A stretch of DNA of 64,000 nucleotides, from the NCBI GenBank assembly GCA_964632485.1, contig CAZWDO010000001.1, positions 258,396-322,395 on the forward strand, given 5' to 3'. Position numbers and translations under genes: made by a program. This DNA is from CAZWDO01 sp964632485 [NCBI: uncultured bacterium]. Lineage in GTDB: Bacteria; JAGOEH01. The notes below the pieces were generated by a model. The model was not told where the DNA came from, ran no database searches, and was given only the letters and a program-made list of their open reading frames with translations. This document shows positions 41,908 through 51,833 of the stretch, in pieces. Numbering within the stretch: the first letter of the stretch is position 1; each line of letters starts with the position of its first letter.

Positions 41908-43221
41908 TCACACTGGTTCGGAATGAACAGAAGCAGGCGGGATTTCATTCAAAAGCATTGCTAATTGACGGGTAAGTTCGCTACGCTCAAAGCGCGCCAG
42001 AAGCTCTCGAGAGGGATGGCAATCATCCGGCTGAGAGCGAACGGAATCAAACATCATCAGTAAAGCGTCGGCGATAGCGTCCGGGTTGTCCGGCGCTGCA
42101 ACGGCGCCTAATTTTTCTTCCATCACAAGTGTGGTGATAATTCCAGGGGGCGCAACGGCCAAAATAGGACGCCGCGCAGCCAGATACTCAAAAAATTTAT
42201 TGGTCAGAGTCATCCCGCTCAGAACGGTGGGTGGCAGGATCAATAACAGGAGATGCGAGCGGCGCATGATGTTAATAGCATCCCGATGGGGAATGAATGG
42301 CAGGATTTCAACAAAAGGAGCCAGTTTTTCCAAACGACGCCGGTATTCAGGCGCGAATTGTCCGATAAAACGCGCTTGCGCTGTATTACGGAAAACATCG
42401 CTTTGAGCGATGGCGCGGGATAACCCTTCTGGAAACGCATTGTCGACCCGATGCCCTAACATAGTGCCGGCGAATGTGATCACAAATTTATACTTATTCA
42501 GAACCGATGAAGTCGAATCAAAATCTTCCGAATCAAATCCATTGGTTATTGTGCGGCATTTGGATGCGATTGGAGCGCCAAACAGGGTCTGAGTCGCCTG
42601 AGCCAGGGATTCGCTGGTCATTATCGCTCTGTCGCAGCGGTCCAAGACCTGTTTTTCCGCGAATTGCTGCATTTTCAAGTGAAGTTTCCCTACACCTTGC
42701 AATACCTTATTTTCAACTGTCCATGTATCGCGGAAATCGGCGACCCACGGCAATTGTTTATGGTGTTTTAACCATGCGCCGATCAGATGGACGGAATTGG
42801 GTGGCGAAGTAGTCAGAACAACCTCGCATGAATGCTCATCCAACACTCTCAGACACTTCCGTATTGCTCCGGGAATCCACACGATGTTGGGATCGGGAAT
42901 CATGACGCGGTGAGCGAAACACACGGCCTGTTTTCGAAACCAGGCGGTTAAAGTGAGTGAATCCGCTGACCCGGGAGATGAAGAAAGATGCATTCCCCTG
43001 CGTGTCGGCCATGGCCGATGAACCCGATAGACAGGAGTCGATGGCGCTATATCCCGCGCCAGGCTTTCGTCACTATTCCACAATGTATCTGAGCAGACGA
43101 CAATTGGCTGCCAGCCGAATTGGGGCAGGTATTTGACAAATTTTGTTACACGCAAGACCCCGGTACCCCCCTGGGGCGGAAAATCAAAGGTAACGATCAG
43201 TACTTTTTTCAATTTCGTCAT
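41908..43221 (-). CDS. Group 1 glycosyltransferase
   Basis: A GT-B glycosyltransferase of about 437 residues. The N-terminal domain begins KKVLIVTFDFPPQGGTGVLR with the Gly-rich loop. The C-terminal domain shows FAGTMLG, FIGQFAPEYRR, ILPFIPHRDAINIMRRSHLLL and TNKFFEYLAARRPILAV, where the EYLAA Glu would contact the donor. The ATG at 43221 is preferred because AAGGAT lies eight bases upstream and homology begins there. A reading from 43359 would add a proline/glycine-rich stretch translated from an intergenic repeat. Cytoplasmic, probably acting on lipid-linked glycan. Confidence 0.85.
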   Translation of the reverse strand: MTKLKKVLIVTFDFPPQGGTGVLRVTKFVKYLPQFGWQPIVVCSDTLWNSDESLARDIAPSTPVYRVHRPWPTRRGMHLSSSPGSADSLTLTAWFRKQAVCFAHRVMIPDPNIVWIPGAIRKCLRVLDEHSCEVVLTTSPPNSVHLIGAWLKHHKQLPWVADFRDTWTVENKVLQGVGKLHLKMQQFAEKQVLDRCDRAIMTSESLAQATQTLFGAPIASKCRTITNGFDSEDFDSTSSVLNKYKFVITFAGTMLGHRVDNAFPEGLSRAIAQSDVFRNTAQARFIGQFAPEYRRRLEKLAPFVEILPFIPHRDAINIMRRSHLLLLILPPTVLSGMTLTNKFFEYLAARRPILAVAPPGIITTLVMEEKLGAVAAPDNPDAIADALLMMFDSVRSQPDDCHPSRELLARFERSELTRQLAMLLNEIPPASVHSEPV

Positions 43222-43318
43222 TAATATATATCCTTGATAAGCGTATCGATACTTAATCTGCTTGACCCGAGAACCAATTTCGCCCTCACCCTGCCAGCCC
43301 CCCCCCTCACCCTGCCCT

Positions 43319-43402
43319 CTCCCCAAGGGGCGAGAGTAAAAGATGGATGTTCTCCCCAAGGGGCGAGGGTAAGATGGAGCTCTCTCCCCAAGGGGCGAGG
43401 GT
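43319..43402. repeat. Three copies of a palindrome-centred repeat
   Basis: CTCCCCAAGGGGCGAG followed by (A/G)GT occurs at 43319-43337, 43352-43370 and 43384-43402, with unlike spacers of 14 and 13 bases. The core CCCCAAGGGG is self-complementary. Upstream a related C-rich CCTCACCCTGCC motif is repeated. The array separates the glycosyltransferase and flippase genes, and its last copy touches the flippase stop codon. Confidence 0.75.
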
Positions 43403-44634
43403 TAAGACGGCGAGTGAGAAACCCGGGAAATCTGAACTACCCGCCGATAAAACCACAGCGCCAGAATGAAACATAACGTATATGATAATGTAGAAGCCAA
43501 AGCGGCGCCGCTAATTCCATGGCGGGGAATCAGCAATAAGTCCAGGCCGACAGTCATCACCAGAGCTAAAGCGGAATTGATGGAATTGTAGTGGGGAAAT
43601 CCGCGGCCCGCGATTTCATTGGTCAGCACCTTAGCGCCGCCAAGAAGGATCACGCCCGGTAGCAATATCAGCAATGCGGGGTAAGCTCCCAGAAAAGCCG
43701 CTGGATAAATTTTCCCGATCAGCAATTTACCGGTAAGCGCCAAAAAAATTCCCCCCAGTAAGCTGATGATCAGGGTAATCCGAAAAACACGCGGAGTGAA
43801 AAGATTCATGGTTCGCGCATCAGTAGCGGCGGCTTGCGGAAAAATAACATACCCTACCGAGTGCGGCAGATACCATAGCAATTCAGCCAATGCCACCGCG
43901 ATGCTGTATAAACCCACATCAGCCGAACCCATATAAAAATTTACCAAAAAAAGGTCCAGCCGATAGTTAAAAAACTGGAACAGGTTACCGATATAACTCC
44001 GGCTCCCGAAATTCAAAGTCATACGCAGTATTGGCCATTGCCAATGGGGCATCAAACGCCCGCCTTCTTTCCGAAGGGCATAGCAGGTAATAACCAACCG
44101 GATTATCCAGGCGCTCAGGGCGGCTAAAGCGCCACCGATAACACCCAAATTTAACCCGACAATAGCCAAACCGGTCAAAACCAAAATCAACAAATTTTGA
44201 ATTAAAGTGATGATGTTAAGTTTGAAAATGTTCCTGAGCCCCAACAGAATGCCGCTGAAATAGTCATTGAGGAGCTGAGCGGGCAAGGCGATTATTACCA
44301 CGATCACCAGCGCCACCGAAACATTGGGCAGCCATATTGCCAATCGTCCGGATGCCTGAAGCGCGCTGATCAGAATCGTCCCTGCCAGGGTGGCAGTCAG
44401 GGCCATGGCAACCGAATTGCGGCTCAATACGGATACGCTCAATCGCCGGGATCCGGCAAAATACACATTGGCCGCGCCCAGACCCGCGCCTGAAAATATC
44501 ACCAGCAGGGTAGGAATCGTCAAAATCAACGAAAGCGCGCCTTTGCCGGAAGGGCCAAGGATACGTGCCACGAGTATTGAGTTAGCTATTAACAGGCACG
44601 CCGAAAAAATCTGTGTAAAAAATGTAAATGACAC
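43402..44634 (-). CDS. Polysaccharide flippase (Wzx/MOP superfamily)
   Basis: A 410-residue membrane protein with about twelve helices. The MOP-type N-terminus is FTFFTQIFSACLLIANSILVARILGPSGKGALSL, and the central part is YRLDLFLVNFYMGSADVGLYSIAVALAELLW. It would flip lipid-linked oligosaccharide for the surrounding polysaccharide cluster. The listed start is a GTG at 44634 without a good ribosome site. The frame is open upstream, and 26 codons earlier an ATA at 44712 sits five bases after AGGAG, with family-like text SDKFVAKVSFTFFTQ between. The true start may be that ATA or a mutated ATG. Confidence 0.85.
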   Translation of the reverse strand: MSFTFFTQIFSACLLIANSILVARILGPSGKGALSLILTIPTLLVIFSGAGLGAANVYFAGSRRLSVSVLSRNSVAMALTATLAGTILISALQASGRLAIWLPNVSVALVIVVIIALPAQLLNDYFSGILLGLRNIFKLNIITLIQNLLILVLTGLAIVGLNLGVIGGALAALSAWIIRLVITCYALRKEGGRLMPHWQWPILRMTLNFGSRSYIGNLFQFFNYRLDLFLVNFYMGSADVGLYSIAVALAELLWYLPHSVGYVIFPQAAATDARTMNLFTPRVFRITLIISLLGGIFLALTGKLLIGKIYPAAFLGAYPALLILLPGVILLGGAKVLTNEIAGRGFPHYNSINSALALVMTVGLDLLLIPRHGISGAALASTLSYTLCFILALWFYRRVVQISRVSHSPS

Positions 44635-44885
44635 TTTGGCGACAAACTTATCACTACGTAGTTCATCCTGGAACGCTCTCGCTAAGCGCGAAACAGACGA
44701 TATGGCGCTTATTTTCTCTCCTTTGGTACGGCGACATTCATAAAGTCACTTTATTCTTTTATAAGCAACGGATAATTATCAAAATGTAAACCGATGATCA
44801 TTTGGGCTGAATCGGAGACAAATACCCCGAAACCAGCCACAAGAAATCATAATATCAGTTTTCAAATTTATTAATTGGCGGTAAA

Positions 44886-47375
44886 TCAGCGTAAAAGTAC
44901 TAATTTTTTGGTCAATCGGCTATTATCTATTTTCATACTGTAAAAATAGATTCCGCTGGCGACTCGCTGTCCCGAACGATCAATTCCATCCCAGATTATT
45001 TTATGCCTTCCCGGCAAATAGTATTGATCCACTATCGTTTGGACGGACTCTCCCAGCATATTGTAAATTTCCAGTTTAACCCTGGATGATCTGATTACTT
45101 CAAAATAAATTTCAGTATTGGAATTGAAGGGATTAGGAATATTTTGAAATAATTGATTTTTAGCTGGTGGAGAAAAAACGGGGTTTTCCGCGCTATGAGT
45201 TAATTCACCGAACTCAAAAACATCATCACGGGTTAACGGTTTATTTATCACTAAATCAAAAATATCCCCGGGTTGGGGATTAATAACGGACGCGCTTCCC
45301 TGGAAAAACAATCCCCATGTAATCACCAGCGAATCCGGTTTTAATTCCTCCAGAATGTAGAGTTCATCCATTTGCGAAATAGAATGATCATTATCATAAT
45401 CAATGAATATCACCTCAGATTTCCTGGTTTCGGTGACATTCCATACCGTGAACTTCATGGGCTCCACGGGCGCATCCATGTAACTGAAAGATGAATCCAC
45501 AATATCGGCATAAAAAGTAATCCGGTAATCTGCGGGATAGGGATAACCGCGAATCAAAGCGGAATTGAACTCAAATTCCGGCAATTGGATAGTCACCGTC
45601 AGACTGGAAGCACCAGCACTCCAGCGTGAACTCTCTTCATTCACTCGCGGGGGATCATAATCTTGAATCTGCAACCGTATTCCATCAAAAAGCGGACCTT
45701 CGGCGGCATGATTTCCAATCTTTACATCGCTAAGCATCAGCCTGTCAAGGGTTATATCCCGGATACTATATTGCTTTTCACCTTCCACGCTATCCTGGAT
45801 AGTAAGTTGGTAAGTGTGACCGGTCAAACGAGCCGGGTCAATAAGATGGGATTCAATTTCAGCATCGGCTGATCCCTGAATATGCCTGATAGCCGGACCC
45901 TGGCTTCTCTGATTCTCCTTGATAAACACAGGCGTCTGATCACTATAATGGTTTATTCCATCCGAAATTTCAAGCTTTACAGCCGAATACCGTGAATTTG
46001 GCAAATCAGGAAGGTTTATGCTGAATAGTTGCGCGGCAGTATCTTGAAAAACAGGCATTTGTAAAAATGTCACAAACGACGACCCGCTATCGGAACTGCT
46101 TAATACCTGAATATTCAACGAATCTGTTTCCGGATCACCGATAAGCAATGATAAAACTAAACTATCGTCAGTGAACACGCTGTTGACGGTAAACTGCGAT
46201 TTATCGATTTTAACAAATGGAGCGCCATTCATGGCATTATTAATACTAAAATAGGAAGACTGAGCCGAATTCAGAATGATTCCCTGGGGTGTTTTCAAAA
46301 ACACCTTAATCAATCCAAAAACACAATCGTTCTCATCTACCGTATTCCAGTCATAATAACCGGTGTTGGACGACGAGTGAATCAACTTCCAGCTCAATGC
46401 CGCATCCGGACTGAAGCGGATTTCACATAAATTCTCCGGTTGAGCAGAATTCCAGCTTATCCGCGCAGTACCCTTCAAACTGGCAAACCGTTCGGGAGAT
46501 GTAATAGTCAATGTGGTCGTATCTTTCCTGCTTTTTTCAAAAACCCATTGGAAAAGCATGGGATTATTATAGGATTTATTCCAGATATCATGCCCTTCAT
46601 TGGGATATTCTGTGTATAATAATTGCGCGTGATTTTGGATATAGTACAAAACAGCGCTGTCAGACAGGCCGGAGCAATCTCCCGAATGACAATGGGTATA
46701 AATAACCGTACAACCCAACTGCTCAAACGCGGTCATCAAATCCTGAGAAGAGGAGGCAGGAACAAGCGGGTCAATTTGCCCATGAAACGTCCATACCGGC
46801 AGATCAATAATCTTCGATACGAGGCTGACGTTTCCCCCGCCGCTCATGGGAACCGCCGCCGCAAATCGTTCAGGATATTGTGTTATCAGGTACCAAGTAC
46901 CGTATCCTCCCATGGATAAACCAGTCGCATATAAACGGTTGATATCGATTGAATACTCAATGAGCAAGGAATCGATAATAGAATTGGCAGCTTCGATTTC
47001 ACCAGTGCCAGACCAGTTGGACGAGTACGGACATTGGGGAGCGACCACAAAACAGGGGTAATTTTCCTGATTGAGAGGGTCTGCCCATGCCGTTGCCAGA
47101 CGATTTTGTTGAATCTGAATTAAATTATCCGAACCTCTTTCGCCGGAACCGTGCAATGCCAGGACCAGGGGATATTTTATCACGGGATCATAGTTTTCCG
47201 GCACAAATAATCGATAGGGAAGCGTTCCCCCCGAATAGGGCTGCATTCGACTGACAAATTTGGCGACAATAGAGGGCTGGGAAAACGAGCTGTTAAATGA
47301 TAATAAACCCGCAACTACTATTGATATGTATGCAAAGATTTTATTGATTCTATTTCTTAATTTATTCCTGTTCAT
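44886..47375 (-). CDS. Secreted esterase/peptidase-like alpha/beta hydrolase with type IX sorting domain
   Basis: An 829-residue exported protein. The signal peptide spans residues 1-32. The alpha/beta-hydrolase domain of the polyhydroxybutyrate-depolymerase/feruloyl-esterase-like family (40-275) has oxyanion LALHGSGERG, nucleophile Ser154 in GLSMGG, Asp202 in GQIDPLVP and His262 in GHDIW. Beta-rich Ig-like regions follow (about 285-730). The C-terminal sorting domain (about 745-829) has NIPNPFNSNTEIYFEV, IYNMLGESVQTIV and SGIYFYSMKI. It probably hydrolyses esters of plant or microbial polymers outside the cell; the substrate is inference. AAAGGAAAGAG precedes the ATG. Confidence 0.87.
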   Translation of the reverse strand: MNRNKLRNRINKIFAYISIVVAGLLSFNSSFSQPSIVAKFVSRMQPYSGGTLPYRLFVPENYDPVIKYPLVLALHGSGERGSDNLIQIQQNRLATAWADPLNQENYPCFVVAPQCPYSSNWSGTGEIEAANSIIDSLLIEYSIDINRLYATGLSMGGYGTWYLITQYPERFAAAVPMSGGGNVSLVSKIIDLPVWTFHGQIDPLVPASSSQDLMTAFEQLGCTVIYTHCHSGDCSGLSDSAVLYYIQNHAQLLYTEYPNEGHDIWNKSYNNPMLFQWVFEKSRKDTTTLTITSPERFASLKGTARISWNSAQPENLCEIRFSPDAALSWKLIHSSSNTGYYDWNTVDENDCVFGLIKVFLKTPQGIILNSAQSSYFSINNAMNGAPFVKIDKSQFTVNSVFTDDSLVLSLLIGDPETDSLNIQVLSSSDSGSSFVTFLQMPVFQDTAAQLFSINLPDLPNSRYSAVKLEISDGINHYSDQTPVFIKENQRSQGPAIRHIQGSADAEIESHLIDPARLTGHTYQLTIQDSVEGEKQYSIRDITLDRLMLSDVKIGNHAAEGPLFDGIRLQIQDYDPPRVNEESSRWSAGASSLTVTIQLPEFEFNSALIRGYPYPADYRITFYADIVDSSFSYMDAPVEPMKFTVWNVTETRKSEVIFIDYDNDHSISQMDELYILEELKPDSLVITWGLFFQGSASVINPQPGDIFDLVINKPLTRDDVFEFGELTHSAENPVFSPPAKNQLFQNIPNPFNSNTEIYFEVIRSSRVKLEIYNMLGESVQTIVDQYYLPGRHKIIWDGIDRSGQRVASGIYFYSMKIDNSRLTKKLVLLR

Positions 47376-47604
47376 AGCTCTTTCCTTTTTAATTATTCAT
47401 CGTGCGGAGTGTCTGTTTGGTAATTTTTCATCCTAACCGTTTGCTTTTTCATCATATTCTATTGCTTAATTAATTTTTTATCGTATCGGGGGATTCTTGT
47501 GTAACTCGATTAGACATCATACATTCTCCCCTAACTTCAATACAGGAAATAACATACGCAGTATCAAGCGGAGTTTGAAAATAAAATTCAAGTCAGAAAA
47601 CAAT

Positions 47605-49266
47605 TCATCTAATTATCAATTCGACTCTTCGATTAAGTTCCCGTCCTTTTTCCGTATCATTGGAAGCGATCGGTTGGGATGAACCTTTTCCCGAACAGAT
47701 TAGGATTTCAGCATTGATGCCGGCATTGACCAAGCGTTTCTTAACGGCTTCCGCGCGCTTTTGTGAAAGCAGCGTGTTATAGTCCCGAGTTCCTACATTA
47801 TCGGTATGGCCCACAATTTCAAATTTGTATTTGGGATTTTCTTTAATCAACTCTAAAACTTTCTGTAAATCGATATCCGATTCGGGTCTGATTTCATCCG
47901 AATCAAAATCAAATAACAGATTATTTAAAATCAGTTTTGAGCCTTTAGCAATGGGCATCAATAAAATATCGTTAATAATCCGGTCCGTTGTCAGCTTATT
48001 ATGCGTGTTAATGACTGAAGAAGAAAAAAGATACCCTTTTTTATGGGCCCAAAGGGAATAATTTTTCCCCGACGAAATAGATACTTCATAAGCGCCATTT
48101 TTTTTATCGCTCTTCAAGGCTGTTGAATCAGCGAGATTCCCTGATTCACGAATTATAATGGCGCTTTCCAGCGCTTTTAATGTTAATGCATCTTTAACCG
48201 TACCCGAAAGAATCAGACTGACTATCGGTTGTTGAGAGGTATTTTGCGGTTTACCCAATTGTATTTTGGGAAGTGTTGTCATATAGATATCCCCGTTTCC
48301 TTCCCTGTCTGAAAAAAAATAAGCGGTTTTTCCATCCCCGGCTATGGATAAACGGCCATCCTGACCGGAAGAGCTGATTGGCATTCCCAGAAGTTCCGGA
48401 GTTGTCCATTCGTTATTTACCAAAGTACTGCGAAATATATCATTTTTACCAATACCCGGATGACCATTGGAAGCAAAATATAAGGTCCTTCCATTGGGAG
48501 AAAGAAAAGGGGCAGATTCATCTGCCGGAGTGTTTATAATTTCACCCAGATTTTTCGGGACTCCCCATTTATTATTAGCATCTTTTTCCATCAGCCAAAT
48601 ATCCCATTGCCCGAAGCCAATTCCTTGAGGATTACAGGAAAAATAGAGCTTTTTCTTATCCGGAGTTAAGTAAGGATCCTGATACGTCACAAACGACACT
48701 CCGCCATCCCCTTTATAGGTAGAAAAAGGGTCTAATGCTTCAATTAGTTCCCAGCCGTTGGCAGTTTTTTTTGCCAGAATAATCCCCTGATTCAGATTTA
48801 CTAATGTATCGCCTTTTTTTTCTCCTGCGTCAGCGACAATGCTCATTTTATGAGATTTCGCAAAGACCATGGCTTCTCCATCGGGAGTGATTGATCCCAT
48901 CAAGTTTAAATCCTCCTGATTCATGGGAGAATCCATTTTTTTTACATTTGATCCCTGCCCCTGGTTTATATCCGCCCGTAAAATATCCAATTTCATGAAC
49001 CCGGTCATTCGTGAAAAATAAAGAGTTTTGCCATTGGAATAAATAAAAGGGGCCATTTCATTGGAGGAAGTATTAACACTGCCAGTGAGTTTTTGTACTT
49101 CGACATTTTCTTGTTTGTTGATACGGATACGATTATCCAATTCACCCATTTTAGAAAACCGAACACAACTTGAAAGACCCAAATCGCAAATTACAACACC
49201 CACGAGCAGGAAAGCGAATCTTAGCTGAATACTATTTACCCGAATGGCTCTTTTCGCTGTTTTCAT
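47605..49266 (-). CDS. OmpA-family lipoprotein with PD40 propeller
   Basis: A 553-residue outer-membrane lipoprotein. The lipobox is GLSSC (near residue 33), and a PD40/TolB-like propeller spans 55-330 (APFIYSNGKTLYFSRMTG, APFLSPNGRTLYFASNGHPG, SIAGDGKTAYFFSDREGNGD). A carboxypeptidase-regulatory-like beta sandwich follows (about 350-425), then an OmpA/MotB peptidoglycan-binding domain (435-553; NLLFDFDSDEIRPES, GHTDNVGTRDYN, LSQKRAEAVKKRL, NRRVELII). This is the PorE/PD40-OmpA layout common in FCB bacteria with type IX secretion, although assignment to that machinery here is inference. Confidence 0.9.
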   Translation of the reverse strand: MKTAKRAIRVNSIQLRFAFLLVGVVICDLGLSSCVRFSKMGELDNRIRINKQENVEVQKLTGSVNTSSNEMAPFIYSNGKTLYFSRMTGFMKLDILRADINQGQGSNVKKMDSPMNQEDLNLMGSITPDGEAMVFAKSHKMSIVADAGEKKGDTLVNLNQGIILAKKTANGWELIEALDPFSTYKGDGGVSFVTYQDPYLTPDKKKLYFSCNPQGIGFGQWDIWLMEKDANNKWGVPKNLGEIINTPADESAPFLSPNGRTLYFASNGHPGIGKNDIFRSTLVNNEWTTPELLGMPISSSGQDGRLSIAGDGKTAYFFSDREGNGDIYMTTLPKIQLGKPQNTSQQPIVSLILSGTVKDALTLKALESAIIIRESGNLADSTALKSDKKNGAYEVSISSGKNYSLWAHKKGYLFSSSVINTHNKLTTDRIINDILLMPIAKGSKLILNNLLFDFDSDEIRPESDIDLQKVLELIKENPKYKFEIVGHTDNVGTRDYNTLLSQKRAEAVKKRLVNAGINAEILICSGKGSSQPIASNDTEKGRELNRRVELIIR

Positions 49267-49515
49267 AGATTTTCACCAACTTTCTGAATAATGGTTATTG
49301 TAAGCGCTGACTCCCCAGGTCGTTTAAAAAGCTTTTCCGACCAACGAAGGATGAACTTTTTTTTTAAATGATCTTCATTTTCTTAAAAAATATTTAAAGC
49401 TATCGCATGGTCAATGTTAATTTTGATCCACTTTAATCTCTATATGATTTATTCAAATCCTAACGGTATAGAAACGTTCATCCCTCAGGATAAAAAAGCT
49501 AAAACTCTATTAACA

Positions 49516-49543
49516 AGTATAACGCAAATCCAATAATTGTCAA
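49516..49543 (-). promoter_or_regulatory. Promoter of the OmpA-family lipoprotein gene
   Basis: On the minus strand TTGACA (49543-49538), a 16-base spacer and TATACT (49521-49516). The transcript would carry a leader of about 240 bases before the ATG at 49266, in which I saw no clear structure. Confidence 0.65.
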
Positions 49544-49892
49544 GTTATTTTTTTTGAATGCGAATAGGGTCACCAAACGTGGATCGCGCCAGGACTTGGT
49601 TTTCAAAATGCCTTGAATTGCGATGTTATGATGCCGTGATAAAAGCCATGATTAGTCTATGCGATAGCGAACCCATTTTCAACGCCGAGGGTCTATCGGT
49701 TGCGATAGGACGGAATATACGAATCCCAAGGTGATTAAAAATTCATTGATTCTTTTTTGAATAAAAGCTTCTCTAAAGTTTAGCGGGTGTTAGGTACTAC
49801 TCTCCATCTTCATTGAAGCGCAACACTAGTACACGCCGGAGGCTATTGGTGTGCGTTTGATTATAGCATATTCATTAATATATTCTTATTTC
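49544..49892. other. Gene-free stretch
   Basis: About 350 bases without a convincing gene on either strand. A small perfect hairpin CTATCG-GTTG-CGATAG lies near 49692-49707, and the octamer TGCGATAG occurs twice (near 49660 and 49701). I cannot assign a function to either. Confidence 0.4.
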
Positions 49893-50234
49893 TTATGCCG
49901 CTCGTGTTTTACCTAAAAGCATTTTCCTGGGGTCGCCTTTAGTTTGCCAACTCAGGATGAAAAGGTAGGTGGTGAGGAACAGGCTGCCAAAAAACAATGC
50001 CAGCAGACTGAGCACCAGTCCGGGGATTGTAAATTGATGCCGCCATGCTACCCAAAGGCAGGAGAACATCAACATGAAAGTGAAATCCAGATTGAACTGA
50101 CCGGGCCAAGTCAGGGTTGCGATATCGCCAAAGAAGATGCTGAGCAGGCCCATGCCATGATTCACGATAACAATGGCCGTGTAGCCAACAATGGCTACCC
50201 AGAGAACGATCAGAAAAACGCGGAATGCGGTCAT
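49893..50234 (-). CDS. Small integral membrane protein, conserved type
   Basis: A 113-residue protein with three predicted membrane helices (about 5-23, 50-64, 70-93) and a basic C-terminus. The N-terminal text FRVFLIVLWVAIVGYTAIVIVNHG followed by FFGDIATLTWPGQFNLDF resembles short conserved membrane proteins of unknown function in several bacteria. Start ATG preceded by AAGGAAAGGAAT. No partner can be named. Confidence 0.7.
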   Translation of the reverse strand: MTAFRVFLIVLWVAIVGYTAIVIVNHGMGLLSIFFGDIATLTWPGQFNLDFTFMLMFSCLWVAWRHQFTIPGLVLSLLALFFGSLFLTTYLFILSWQTKGDPRKMLLGKTRAA

Positions 50235-50307
50235 TGCTTATTCCTTTCCTTATTGCTTGGATTGCCAAGATTGTACGGCACCAGAAAAGATAAATTAAAC
50301 ACTACGG

Positions 50308-51690
50308 TTATTTGGTAATGAGCAGTTTCTTTGACAATCCATCTTGAGGTTTAATCAGATACATACCTCTTGGCAGGTGCGACAGATTTGCCTGAGTAGT
50401 ATTTCTCTTGAATAAAATCCTGCGGCCCAACATATCGAACAGATCAAAATTAGTAGGTTGTTTGAAATAGATCATGCCATTCGTGGGATTGGGAAAAACA
50501 TGAAAATCATGTGAGACAACTGATGTTGCTTCATTGACTGACGTCGGGTTGCGAACCTTTTGATAATAAATCAGGTCCGGTTTAACAAGACCGGTGGTTT
50601 CAGCGCCGAGTGAATCTATAATGAGCATTAGTTGATGGCCTTCCTTGCTATAGAAATATATTTCGGTTCCATTATCATAATCGAGTAGCCAATCAGTCCC
50701 GTTTTCCTCCTTGTACTCTTCATCCATTTCCCATTCCGTCCAAATCCATTGGTAAGTGATCTTGATGACCTCAACCGGTCCGTCATCCGGGGTTTCAAGC
50801 GTGCCGTATGCCTCAGACCAGTAATACCAGATATCCAAATCGTAAATAGTATCGCTATACCACGTTGTATCACCTTGTATCTCGTCAGTTGTGTCTTCGC
50901 TGTAATTAGATGAGTAAGCAGTATTGATAGACAGCGGAAGAGGTAAAATTTCTTCTTCAATATAGTCATCATAATCTAATTCTTCCATATTTAATCCCTC
51001 GTACCAGAGTCCTTCCTCATCAAGCAGATAATACTCATAAACATTTATACCCAGGTTAGGGGAACTGACATAAATACAATGAGTCGCTTCTAATACTGAA
51101 TCATTTTTGGGAGTGAGTTTGGGGTCAAGAATTTTTCTCTGGAGGGTAGAAAACTCCAAATCGTTTGGTATCGTCCAATGCTGTGGCGTAGTAAAGTAGG
51201 GGTCTTCGAATCCCATGTCCATCGTAACGTTTTCAGGGATTACATAGTATTCAATAAAATCTGAGTTGTAGCTATAAATCTTCTGCATATCCTCAAAGGT
51301 AATTTCGAAATCCGATGAGCGCCGACTTTTAGTGACTTTGCGCTGGGAAAAATTCTTGTTCATACGATCAAGCGCTGAATGATAAGTCTTTTCCAATTGT
51401 TCCTGACGATTTTTCTTTTCGTAAAAAGTCCGATGAAGCTGAGATGCGTTTTTCTCACTCTTTTCGCAACCGGTGCCAGGTACGAACCATCTGCGTCCGC
51501 ACCATTCATACCAAACTCCGCAAGGATCCCAGGATGGAATCTGTAAAGTGTCACAAAAAGGCAGGTTACGGCCATTATTGTTATTAAAAGCCGACACACT
51601 GTTTGGCAGAATTGCAATCATCGATAAAATCACCATGATCATAAACACTGGGATGAAATTTGTTTTTACATCCAGTAAAACTTTTTTCAT
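50308..51690 (-). CDS. Secreted protein with type IX sorting domain
   Basis: An exported protein of about 460 residues. Residues 1-36 are a signal peptide (FIPVFMIMVILSMIAIL). A Cys-containing segment CDTLQIPSWDPCGVWYEWCGRRW and a long acidic, Tyr/Trp-rich region follow without a recognised family. The C-terminus is a short sorting domain (HVFPNPTNGMIYF, LFDMLGRRIL, LPRGMYLIKPQDG, KKLLITK). The start at 51690 is chosen for AAAGGA six bases upstream and for the signal peptide, over 51771. Confidence 0.72.
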   Translation of the reverse strand: MKKVLLDVKTNFIPVFMIMVILSMIAILPNSVSAFNNNNGRNLPFCDTLQIPSWDPCGVWYEWCGRRWFVPGTGCEKSEKNASQLHRTFYEKKNRQEQLEKTYHSALDRMNKNFSQRKVTKSRRSSDFEITFEDMQKIYSYNSDFIEYYVIPENVTMDMGFEDPYFTTPQHWTIPNDLEFSTLQRKILDPKLTPKNDSVLEATHCIYVSSPNLGINVYEYYLLDEEGLWYEGLNMEELDYDDYIEEEILPLPLSINTAYSSNYSEDTTDEIQGDTTWYSDTIYDLDIWYYWSEAYGTLETPDDGPVEVIKITYQWIWTEWEMDEEYKEENGTDWLLDYDNGTEIYFYSKEGHQLMLIIDSLGAETTGLVKPDLIYYQKVRNPTSVNEATSVVSHDFHVFPNPTNGMIYFKQPTNFDLFDMLGRRILFKRNTTQANLSHLPRGMYLIKPQDGLSKKLLITK

Positions 51691-51833
51691 AATAGTCCTT
51701 TCGTTGATGTTTATTGTAAGATTTGTTTTATCTTCTAAGTGAAGTATATCATATTTTAAAGGAATTGTCAAATTAATAAATGTATTTAAAATTTTCTACG
51801 CTATCCTGGCGATTTTCACGCCCTTTATCCCTG

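Noticed and set aside
43222-43359. N-terminal extension of the group 1 glycosyltransferase
   Set aside because: The extra residues are low-complexity translation of the intergenic repeat; the start at 43221 has a ribosome site and family homology.
43319-43402. CRISPR array
   Set aside because: Only three short units with 13-14 base spacers and a palindromic core; there are no cas genes and the spacing is too short.
49788-49794. Second attC half-site (GTTAGGT)
   Set aside because: No matching RYYYAAC partner lies at a suitable distance on either strand.
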